DNA of 64,000 bases, from assembly GCA_050084515.1 (NCBI GenBank), contig CM114274.1:5332001-5396000 (forward strand), in the 5' to 3' direction. Within the stretch, counting starts at the first letter, position 1. Each line of letters starts with the position of its first letter. Below are positions 11,461 through 19,711 of the stretch, piece by piece. A program made the translations under genes and the position numbers. The notes below the pieces were generated by a model. It was not told the DNA's origin. It did no database searches and saw only the letters and a program-made list of their open reading frames with translations. The stretch comes from Blasia pusilla (Eukaryota > Marchantiophyta > Marchantiopsida > Blasiales).

Positions 11461-11472
11461 TGCTCGATACCA
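11461..11472 (-). other. Primer binding site for initiator tRNA-Met
   Basis: On the minus strand, two bases after the 5' LTR ends in CACGACA, the sequence reads TGGTATCGAGCA, close to the tRNA-iMet complement TGGTATCAGAGC used by plant gypsy elements. This fixes the element's orientation. Confidence 0.8.
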
Positions 11473-11474
11473 CG

Positions 11475-12514
11475 TGTCGTGGGCGCCTACTCTCCTTGAA
11501 CGTTAATCTTGTTTGTTGCGAAGGATGGGTCACGCTCTCAACGCCGATCCGCATCCAAACACGCACTTCGGTTACTCGGGTCTTGGATCAATCAGCGGGA
11601 TTACTTTCCGAGTTCTCGTCTCGGACTCTCTCTTCAAGCTCAACCTTCCTAGTTTCGCGGTTTCCAACACGGGCAAGTCTCAAAGACTTGGGACAGACTT
11701 TTCGTCGGTTCGGGGAACTGAAACGGCGTCTCGCGCCTAGCGGTTCCAATCGTCCGATGAACATCCAATGAGTTCCTCACCAAGACTCGCACGAAGTGAA
11801 TTGGTTGGAATCCAAGTGTGGCATACAAAGTCCACTCCCTTGGATCAGGTTTGGGTTTCGGGTTTCGCGCCAAACTCCCGTTTCATCCGTGCCTCTGAAA
11901 CGCCGTTTGGCGCCCAAAGTGGGGTTTCGTTTCCCGAGACATCTCAGAGAAGGTACTCCCCTTCTGGGGAGTACCTTCTCTGAGTACTAGTACTTCTGGG
12001 GATCTCCGGGGGCCCCCTACATTTAGGGAAAGACACCCGGGCCCCTCCAATTGGCCCTCAACCCGATTGCTCTCTGAATCGTTTTCGGCCAATATCTCAT
12101 CCTGTACTTATGCGTTTGCTGAGATCTTTGGTGCGTTGGAAGCGTCTCAAGATCAGCTTTCCAACGCGCCCTTACTTGTCCCGAACGCATCTCGGAGCTC
12201 AACGTTATGGTCCTAAACACAGTCAGATTCTCCCAAACGCTAGCCGTGTTCCAAACTGGTTCTCACCTCCTTAGCAACCAACCTCCGAGACTCAACTCAT
12301 CTCAAGTTTCGGCTCGCGTTTGGTCTAGGTTTCCTGGTCGCGACCACTAACGCATGAAACGCACAACTCTGTTCCACGTTTCGTCTCTTAGACTTTTCCA
12401 AGAGACTCTTCCAAACGCCTCTCCAAAGCGCAAACCTCGCGGCGTGAGTTCCTTTGAGTTCTGATGTTTCGCTTGGCGCGTATTTGGTGTTGTTTGGTTA
12501 TGAGGGTCGCGACA
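11475..12514 (-). repeat. Chromovirus 5' LTR (right)
   Basis: About 1040 bp, plus-strand ends TGTCGTGGGC and GGGTCGCGACA. Same content as the left LTR, including the hairpin at 11943-11984, here with a 19-bp perfect stem and four-base loop. Confidence 0.9.
11943..11984. repeat. Perfect 19-bp hairpin in the right LTR
   Basis: CTCAGAGAAGGTACTCCCC pairs completely with its complement across the loop TTCT. It could act as a fold-back RNA or a small-RNA source if transcribed (inference). Confidence 0.85.
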
Positions 12515-12519
12515 AGATC

Positions 12520-13137
12520 GGTGAGATCTAGTAGAGCGTCTTTGCGAGTAGTGGAGGAAAGGCTCAAGAGGTCCAGGATAACTTACTGAGGCCCTGGGAA
12601 ACCTGAGAGAGCTGGTTTCTTCTTTGTTTTGGCTCATTTGGAGCCATGTTGAGAAACTTACTATTTTAGGTAATTAAGTACCATTTTGAGTATATGGTCG
12701 CTTTTCTATTTTAGGAAGTAGCCCTTGACCTCCTACATCAAGTCAAGAGCCAAGGAGGTGACTTGGGAGCATAGGTTACTATGGAGAGAGCTTGGGAGAG
12801 GGGAGGGGTATACCTCAAGGAGAGAGAGCTTGAGAGTTCATTCTCTCTTTGTTGAACCTTTTGACACAAGCTGTCGGAGCTATGGTCCCTTGCCTTGTGA
12901 GTGTAACCCAAGCCTCTTATAAGGAGAATGGATTTGGTTTGACATTGAGAGAGACATGTGAGAGTGCACACATGTGAGAGCTATGGTGTTGTGAGAGAGA
13001 TTTTATCTTATTTTATTGGAGATATTTTGGTACTTCTTTTCTGATTGTTTGGATGCCATGAGTTAGCATGGGATCGTGCGTGTTTTTGTGTGTGTATGTT
13101 TGATGATAGCGATGATGTTGGTTTGCATTTCGTATAG
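12520..13137 (+). repeat. E1 3' terminal repeats continued: remainder of B2, then A2
   Basis: Unit B resumes after the chromovirus duplication (GGTGAGATCTAGTAG) and runs to about 13016. Unit A2 begins at 13017 (TGGAGATATTTTGG) and fades near 13137. Unit B matches 41780-42295 and 45082-45585 (reverse). It carries CCTCTTATAAGGAG (about 12913), a possible TATA element. Confidence 0.85.
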
Positions 13138-13592
13138 CAGTTGTCATTTCAGATGGTGTATTTTCATTTGAGAGGTTAGGCATGGAAGCATTGTCCAATT
13201 CGCTGGTGTAGGTTGACGGGAGTAAACAACAGCATGGAGTGGCAAGAATGTTGTGAGAAGGACCGTCCTGTAGCCAAATTTGGAGCTAAGCGCACACGGA
13301 GTTCATGCAAGAGTGCAACGGACGTTGGAGCATATATAAGAGTACAGGAGCGCCTCGGAGGTTGGAGGGTGAAGTGCCTTGGAGGGTGGAAGCCGTGAGC
13401 AAAAGAAAAAAAAATGAGGCCGCTTATGAGGGCCGTGGGGAGTTGCATCGTATTAAAACCCATTGAGAGTGCCTAGAGTGTTGAGGGGGCGCCATGTATG
13501 ATGGAACATGGAGAGTAAAGAGTATTCGGGGTAAGGCATGGTTGGACAAGGAGCGTACAGAGAGTCGCGTGGTTCATGCATAAGGCTGTGTG
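13138..13592. other. Non-coding flank between E1 and E2
   Basis: No gene, RNA or repeat recognised. It ends in a TG-rich stretch whose last four bases (TGTG, 13589-13592) are the left target duplication of E2. Confidence 0.6.
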
Positions 13593-13696
13593 TGTCGTGC
13601 GAATCCACATCGACATACAACATTCATCGCTAACATACCATATTCACATACCTACATAACATAGACGAGAACATCCACAAACACAAGTGTACCACA
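13593..13696 (-). repeat. E2 terminal unit A2 (104 bp, outermost)
   Basis: Element-sense ends TGTGGTACAC...GCACGACA. Nearly identical to A1 (14069-14172) and of the same length. Its outer edge abuts the TGTG target duplication, so it is the true 3' terminus of the element. Confidence 0.85.
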
Positions 13697-13698
13697 AC

Positions 13699-14066
13699 TG
13701 AAACCCGTGAAAGACCTATTGTCATAAAACACGTATAGAATCACATACAATCGAGCCAAACCCATTCTACGATGGGAGAATCTAGGTTGAAGCTTGCGGG
13801 AGCCACCATAGCCAAGAGCTCTACTCCCTACCAATGCTAACTCCCAACGCAAGAGGCTCAACTCAAATAACTAACTGTTCTTTGAGTGCACTCCACACTA
13901 TATCCTCCAACCTAAGAGCGGTCCCTACTCGAAAATTCACCCTTAACTGAGTAACCCCCAACCCTATGTATGAAACCGCATCTCTACCTAGACACTACGG
14001 CCCTACATAAGGTATGGCATCTACTAGCACACTTTACTCTACGACATAATCCGTATGGTCATGACA
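13699..14066 (-). repeat. E2 terminal unit B2 (368 bp)
   Basis: Element-sense ends TGTCATGACC...GGGTTTCA. Matches B1 (22982-23348, 367 bp) end to end. Separated from A2 and from A1 by the dinucleotide GT on each side (element sense). Confidence 0.88.
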
Positions 14067-14068
14067 AC

Positions 14069-14172
14069 TGTCGTGCAAATCCACATCGTCATACAACATA
14101 CATTGCTGACATACCATACTCACATACCTACATAACATAGACGAGAGCATCCACAAACACAAGTGTACCACA
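14069..14172 (-). repeat. E2 terminal unit A1 (104 bp), next to the purine tract
   Basis: Second copy of unit A, directly after the purine tract CCAGTTAGGGGGGCGAG (14174-14190, element sense). In an ordinary LTR element the sequence following this tract would equal the element's left terminus; here the left terminus is B, not A. Confidence 0.85.
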
Positions 14173-14173
14173 A

Positions 14174-14190
14174 CTCGCCCCCCTAACTGG
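14174..14190 (-). other. E2 polypurine-type tract
   Basis: Element-sense CCAGTTAGGGGGGCGAG. The same G-run precedes unit A in E1 (4961-4970) and, with changes, in E3 (45713-45730), so it is a conserved feature of the family. Confidence 0.55.
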
Positions 14191-14334
14191 CGGTTACGTC
14201 CCTCTAACTCCCAGGTAGCCCTATACATCTACTACATGCTATACACCTTCGTGGGTGCACGAATCCGAAGGTCGGGTGCTAGGTTGCCCCATCGTTAGTT
14301 GCACATCTATAATCCATCTCATGCAAAGATCAAG

Positions 14335-15520
14335 TCATCTACCTCTCCTAAGTACATCGAGGAAAACCCACCTTCCAGTAGGAAAAACATCCATACGTGG
14401 AGTCAAACACATCATGTGCCAACCCCTAGAACACCGATCACACACCAACATACGCGCTGCGTTACCAGCAGACCCACACAACATGCACCTCAAGCTAGCA
14501 CGTATCATGGCTAAGCTTGGGTCAACAGTACCATTCACATTTGGAAGATGACATGGTGCACAATTACGCACATGGTCCTTCCAAAAAACTCCATCACGAC
14601 CCTCCAACATGAGAACTCCAGAAGTTAACACCTCGCGCACTCGTAAAACAGTGCGGCATGCCGTCACATCCAACGTTGTCGGTGCAATCTGCTGCAAATA
14701 GACATAGTCCCCCACATGGAACCTACAAATTGATGGTCGACAACCTCCACCCCGAATGGTTGCATACCGCAACGTATCCCTATGTTGAGCAATGGAAAGA
14801 TTCTCAAAGGCTGTTGGCATAACTCTCCGGAAGAGCTCTGCCCGCTGAGAACACACTCTCATCCACATCTTTGGGTCATCAAGGTTCACCACCTCACTAG
14901 ACTCCCCACGAATTGTTGCTGGCAAGTTTGGATCTCGGCCGTATAACAGAAAATAAGGTGAAAAGGAAGCCAAGGATGCTTGGCGACTGAACCTATACTC
15001 CATGGCTAACCATGGCAACTGAATATCCCAGTCTCCAAGATGCCCCTTCTATAGGCCATACTTGCACAATGCCCTCTTCACCGTCAGCCAAACCATCCGC
15101 CTCTGGATGATCTCGAGACGTGGTCAGATAATCAATCAACGCCTTGTCACACAAGACCTGAAACTCACCCTGAAACTCTATACCCTGGTTGGTCAGCACT
15201 TCAGCTAGTGCACCAAAATGACTAAGCACTCTATCAAGAAACGCATACGCCGTTCCCTCACTTGCCTTGTCAGGTAATGCCACCAACTCAATCCACTTGG
15301 AGAAGTGCTCCACTATCACCATCACATATCGATGATGTCGTACAGTTAACGGTAACGGTCCTGCAAAGTCCACACTCCAACGGTAATCCAACCCCATAAT
15401 AGGCAAGGGGTGTAACTGTGGTGTAGGGGCATTGAATGATGCCCTCATCCGGTCACAAACCATACAACGTGACACCAACTGCTACACCTGAGTATGCATG
15501 CCATACTACCAATACTAACC
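14335..15520 (-). pseudogene. E2 integrase with C-terminal PHD finger, frameshifted
   Basis: The integrase core (15478-14993) has the zinc-binding tail SRCMVCDR, DFAGPLPLTV with the first Asp, and LTNQGIEF where the second Asp is Asn. HPEADGLAD carries Asp at the usual Glu position. A frameshift follows near 15065. The next open block (15018-14335) holds the C-terminal part: MPWLAMEYRFSRQASLASFS, RDPNLPATIR and RDTLRYATIRGG. Then comes the PHD finger RCMLCG, MLVCDRCSRGWHMMC and PTGRW. The last Cys pair is displaced by a one-base slip, so the final zinc site is lost from this frame. Integration is the role of the core; the PHD finger would read a histone tail at the target (inference). Confidence 0.85.
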
Positions 15521-16108
15521 AAGGAGTAAGCTATACGTACGCTTTACCCCAAAATGTCCCAACTCCTCATGGGCATGTCGCACAATGCGTTGTCTCTGAG
15601 CCAAATGCGGCACTACTCGTACTCTACCATCCTCCCACACACGAAGAATATGTGTTCCCTCCAATCGATACCTCTTAGCACGTTGAAGAACACGGTCTCG
15701 CTCCTTGGCACTCACTTTGCCTGGCACCCTACTAGTCCGTAGGAACTCCAACACCAATGCATCATCATGAATATCACGCTGATCCGTACCACCATCTCCA
15801 ACCTTAGGATATGAAGGCTGGCCATCTACCCTCTGACTAGAGTAAGATGTCATGTGGTCCTCCATACTAGAGTCCACCCCTAACCAACATAAAAAGGCGG
15901 ATGCATGCCAACCAAACACCATCTCCTCATCAACCTCGCCATGCCATCTAGCCCCAGTTGCATCCTCTTGGCTAGTACATGGGTTCCTACTCAACCCATC
16001 AGCATCAAGGTTGGCAACTCCAAGTTTATGTACCACCTGGAAGTCATACTCTTGTAAGATAAGAGCCCACCGTGCAAGCTTCCCTGTACGCTTGTCAAAC
16101 TCCATCAA
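15515..16108 (-). pseudogene. E2 RNase H tail, linker and integrase N-terminus
   Basis: A 197-codon open segment continuing RNase H (LARWALILQEYDFQVVH, DADGLSRNP), then a variable linker, then the integrase zinc domain start (HILRVWEDGRVRVVPH, HAHEELGHFG). One stop at the end of the preceding frame (near 16145) separates it from the RT block. Otherwise the reading is continuous, so little decay has occurred. Confidence 0.85.
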
Positions 16109-16144
16109 CCACTTGAGCGGTTGGTGATCAGTAACAAGGGTAAA

Positions 16145-17452
16145 CTACGTGCCAAACAAGTAACACCTAAAGTATGCCAAAGCCCACACTACTGCCAAGC
16201 ACTCTCCCTCATATGAACTATAGCACGACTCCGCTGCATTATTCGAACGACTTGCATAGGCCACCACAAACTCCATGTGCTCATCATCATGTTGTGTCAA
16301 TACCGCTCCAAGTCCCAACCTACTCCAATCAGTGTGTAATTGAAATGGGCATCCTCTGATAGGTCTCCTCAAGATAGGCGCCGTCACCAACTGGGCCTTG
16401 AGCTCCACAAAAGCTCTCTCTTGATCATTTCCCCAGTGCCACTCCTGATCTGATTTCAGCAATTGGTTCAAAGGCTTTTCCATAGCACTAAATCCCTTCA
16501 CATACCTCCGATAGTAGTTCGCCAATCCCATGAATGCCCAAACTCTACTCACATCTACCAGATGAGGAATAAGCGCAATAGCCTCCACCTTTGCTTGTTG
16601 AACTCCCAAACCACCTGGATAGATCACATGACCCAAGTACTCAACATCCTCATGGAAGAACTTACACTTTCCTGGATACAAACGTAGACCACGAGCTTTC
16701 AACCGCTCAAACACAATCTGCAAATATATCTGATGCTCCTCCACCGTGTTACTGAACACCAAGATATCATCAATGTAACACCAAACAAAATCCAACCCTG
16801 CTAGGATCCTATCCATCACTCTCCGAAACTTGACATGAGAATTCTTCAACCCAAAGGGTAAGAATTTCCACTGGTACAAACAATCCTTGCCATGAGAGTT
16901 GACACCCCAAAATGTTGTCTTGGCCTTGTGACTGTCTCGAATCGCCAACTCATGGTATCCTGCCCGAAGATCCAAAGTACTGAAAATCTTTGCTTGTCCC
17001 ACCACATCAAAGATCTCCTCGGGTGTAGGCATGGCATACCTTTCAGCCTTGGTCTGCCGATTGATAGGATGGTGATCTCCACACATCCGCCTATCCGTGT
17101 AGTTGCCATGCACATCCTTTTTAGCAGACATGACAGTGGTTGATGCATACTCTCCATGCGACAACTCCACTAATCCAGCCTCCAAAAGGTCCAACGTCCT
17201 ACTCTGAATCAAGTCCCTCTCCATATCACTATATTGGTAGGGACGATGAAAGATTGGCTTATCACTAGCCAAATCAATCCGTATACCGGGTCCAACCAAA
17301 GCACCCAACTCCTTCATGCTAAAGGCAAAACAACTCCTATAAGCACGTAGGAATTGTGTCAAGCGTCGTTTCTCACCTCCCGTAAGCTTGGGCCCAAGTA
17401 ATGGCTCCCAAGTCTCCTCCACTGGCACACTAGAGGGTGAGGAGGACGCCAT
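16145..17452 (-). CDS. E2 reverse transcriptase and RNase H, open frame
   Basis: A 435-codon open frame, the largest intact piece of this family in the window. It copies element RNA into DNA. It starts MASSSPSSVPVEETWEPLLG; the Met is not necessarily a real start, because the block is probably part of a longer polyprotein. RT motifs in order: RRMCGDHHPINR (about residue 122), LDLRAGYHELAI, FLPFGLKN and the active site CYIDDILVFS near residue 227. LGHVIYPGG and FMGLANYYRRYVKGFS follow. RNase H begins with FQLHTDWSRLGLGAV and EGECLAVVWAL. All catalytic residues I can check are present. Confidence 0.9.
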   Translation of the reverse strand: MASSSPSSVPVEETWEPLLGPKLTGGEKRRLTQFLRAYRSCFAFSMKELGALVGPGIRIDLASDKPIFHRPYQYSDMERDLIQSRTLDLLEAGLVELSHGEYASTTVMSAKKDVHGNYTDRRMCGDHHPINRQTKAERYAMPTPEEIFDVVGQAKIFSTLDLRAGYHELAIRDSHKAKTTFWGVNSHGKDCLYQWKFLPFGLKNSHVKFRRVMDRILAGLDFVWCYIDDILVFSNTVEEHQIYLQIVFERLKARGLRLYPGKCKFFHEDVEYLGHVIYPGGLGVQQAKVEAIALIPHLVDVSRVWAFMGLANYYRRYVKGFSAMEKPLNQLLKSDQEWHWGNDQERAFVELKAQLVTAPILRRPIRGCPFQLHTDWSRLGLGAVLTQHDDEHMEFVVAYASRSNNAAESCYSSYEGECLAVVWALAYFRCYLFGT

Positions 17453-17683
17453 TGGCTGCTACGCAACCCCCTCACAAGATGGTACACCCTTAGCTACACC
17501 ATCATCTGAGCAAATAACTCCTACACTAGCATGAGCAACCAACTCCACATGCCCAGCCGTTACATACCATATACTCCAAGGATGCAAAATACTACTCTCC
17601 TCGCCCCCAGCCGATGCCTCTACCGTCCCGGTAGCCATCGAGCTCATCACAAGGGGTGGAAGACCCACAGACATAGTCCGAAG

Positions 17684-18770
17684 TCAACGCTGCTCGGCCA
17701 TACCAAGACTCAAAATCCAGGTCAAACAATTCAGGTCCATGGCCTGACCCAACACATGACATTGTAAAGCCTCAGAAATGGAAGCAATCGCTCTTACACC
17801 AGTAGCAAATCCCATCGCACGCTCTCTCTCATCAACGTTAGGCTCCACCAATTGTCGCACATGAGAATCCCATACAAGCCTGGGACCACCTTTCCTGTAG
17901 GCATGTGACGAGGGAAAACTCACAAATGTAGGTAATGCCATCCTAGGCTGGCCCACACGGTTCACCACTACCATGGGTGATCGATCAATAACCCTCACCA
18001 CCTGAGAAAGTCGCCCAGTATCCAAGATACTATCCACTATAAGGCAAGGATCCCGCTGCACTGCATCATATGCTCGACGTAGAACCTCCCTAGGCAACAA
18101 GTTTGTCCATCACAAGCGTGGACGATGTGCATGCGAGCCAACTCGCGCTGCATCCAATCCAAGACCGCATCTCATGAACTTATGCCATCATTTGGGTCCG
18201 AGTGTCACCCAACGATGGAACATTCTCCATAATGTAAGTTGGAGCACGTGCCTGATGAACCTGAAGATGTCGTAACACCCGTAACATCTCCCAAAACAAT
18301 CGAGACCTAGGGTCATGTAATCTGTTACCACGACCAGCACGTGTATGACCCTGACATGGCCATCCAGCAATCACCAAATCCACTGGACCAACCCTCTTAA
18401 GGTCCTGCGCCCCCAACAATGCAATGTATGACGGCAAAGCATGCTGGTACCCACGAATAGCTTATGGCGGCAACAACTCAGGATATCTCCGCATCAACTG
18501 ACCAATATTTCGGGATTGGACTCTCTGGGCCGTCTCATCTCGCTCCACATACACGTATCTCCGCACATGAATATCGGCCTGCAACACTGCAGCCAAACCA
18601 GTGCTAATCCCACCAAAGAGATCTAACACACAAATGCCCTCCAACGGATACTGCCATACAATGGGTGTAGTATCCAAAGGGGATAACCCAACTGGACCAG
18701 AAGTAGGAGTCCGCCGTGGGGCCTCCTCTTCCTTGTGAGGTATAACAGCCTCACACCAAGCCTCTTGCAC
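17684..18770 (-). pseudogene. E2 C5-cytosine DNA methyltransferase, nearly complete
   Basis: Would methylate cytosine C5 using S-adenosylmethionine. Motif I is VLDLFGGISTGLAAVL (about 18617), binding the cofactor. VYVERDE follows as motif II. Motif IV is IAGWPCQG (about 18360) with the catalytic Cys in its Pro-Cys-Gln setting. MENVPS is motif VI (about 18220). Then come SHAHRPRL, WTNLLPREVLRRAY, VDERERAMGF (motif IX) and GQAMDLNCLTWIL (motif X). Order is canonical, so it resembles the DNMT3 or DNMT1 plan and not the permuted DRM plan; the RPRLxWTNLLP stretch resembles DNMT3. Breaks: a stop after ELLPP (about 18461), a frame change after motif VI near 18180, and TGA in place of Trp in the RPRLWW stretch (about 18116). 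The ~100 residues before motif I are variable. It sits between protease and RT, an unusual place for a captured gene. Confidence 0.88.
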
Positions 18771-18785
18771 TAGGCGATCAGCCTC

Positions 18786-19144
18786 CTACCGCAGTGTACC
18801 GCCTGAACTCCAAAGTGGCACATCCAATGATGAGGATATCACTGCTGCAAAACTAGGGACCTCCTCTACCTCCTCATGCACAGGAGAATCCATAGCAAAA
18901 AGGTTACCCTCCAAAAAGTCTCTTGGCCAAATGACTACTCCACAAAAACCAGCCACAGATGCTAACACTGCTGGGGAAGACCCTCCTGGTCAAACCCCAT
19001 AAATAAATCTCATAGGAGCTGGCTCATACGTCCATCCCCAGACTACCAACCAGGTTTATAAGACGCTGTCTAAGTCCAATAGTCCATCTGAAAACCCATC
19101 GGGTACAATACTGCTCCTCCAACTAGTACATCATACGACTCGGC
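18786..19144 (-). pseudogene. E2 protease tail and spacer before the methyltransferase
   Basis: A partly open stretch with the methyltransferase N-terminal extension at 18968-18786 (MDSPVHEEVEEVPSFAAVIS, acidic). The protease tail is expected just upstream by comparison with E1. No further domain is recognised. Confidence 0.45.
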
Positions 19145-19711
19145 TTATGTGACCACTGCAGGTACTCCCAACCGGGAGCTATCAGTCGCATGATCTGCTC
19201 TCAACTGTATAGAAAAATTATCCTGTGTCATGAATTGAGACCTATCATTGGCTCCTCCAAGTGATGTTTGAATCTGGAATGGGCAAGGCTCAAGCTCTGA
19301 CCTCCAAATACCCAAACCAATATATGCCGCCTTTCCCAACATCAAAGGTTGGGCACCAGAGTCTAACAAGACTCTATCTGGTCTATACACCTCTCCTGTA
19401 GGACTCACCAATTGGAATATCCCACTGCGGTTTTCCAACATACATACACCAGGTGTAAGCCTCTCACGATCAATGGCTGGCCGGGCTGGTAATGCATCCA
19501 TCTTTGCCGCTGTTGCCTGCCAAGTAGCACTGGTACTCAATGCTACACCTGACATAGAGGGTCGCTCCACCGCAATACCCTCATCCACCTCAGCACGTGT
19601 AGCACTAACACCCCCACGTTCACACAACGTGGCTACTAGCTGAAATACAATAGCTAAGTCAACTGCTAAAGCCATCAGCTCCGTGGCTGAAAACAATGGG
19701 GATCCCAACAC
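19145..19711 (-). pseudogene. E2 aspartic protease
   Basis: A 188-codon open segment. PDRVLLDSGAQPLMLGKAAY carries the DSGA active site of the retroviral-type aspartic protease, which cuts the polyprotein. The second half of the fold reads FQIQTSLGGANDRSQFMTQ. It follows gag directly and precedes the methyltransferase. A stop separates it from gag at 19712. Confidence 0.8.

Larger units (their letters stand above)
5123..12514 (-). mobile_element. Chromodomain Ty3/gypsy element (chromovirus) inserted in E1
   Basis: Bounded by two ~1.04 kb LTRs and a perfect 5-bp target duplication AGATC (5118-5122 and 12515-12519). The element reads on the minus strand as gag, protease, RT, RNase H, integrase, chromodomain. 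A primer binding site matching initiator tRNA-Met lies two bases inside the right LTR, fixing that side as 5'. Several frameshifts and stops make it non-autonomous. It landed inside the 3' terminal repeat of E1, so it is younger than E1. Confidence 0.93.
1..13137 (+). mobile_element. Ty3/gypsy element E1 with DNA methyltransferase and PHD finger (5' end outside window, interrupted)
   Basis: Degenerate copy read left to right as protease tail, C5-cytosine methyltransferase, reverse transcriptase, RNase H, integrase and PHD finger, followed by a purine-rich tract (AGGGGGGCGA, 4961-4970) and terminal repeats. Gag and the 5' end lie left of the window. The 3' terminal repeat array is split by the chromovirus at 5123-12514; removing that insertion and one copy of its AGATC duplication restores a continuous repeat. 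Every domain has stops or frameshifts and the RT active site is damaged, so this is an old, dead copy. The domain order matches E2 (13593-23348), which serves as the internal reference. The right end (about 13137) is approximate because the last ~40 bp diverge from sister copies. Confidence 0.85.

Noticed and set aside
13699-14066. Reading B alone as the ordinary LTR of E2
   Set aside because: B1 and B2 pair well, but the TGTG duplication lies outside A2, not next to B2, so the element ends at A2.
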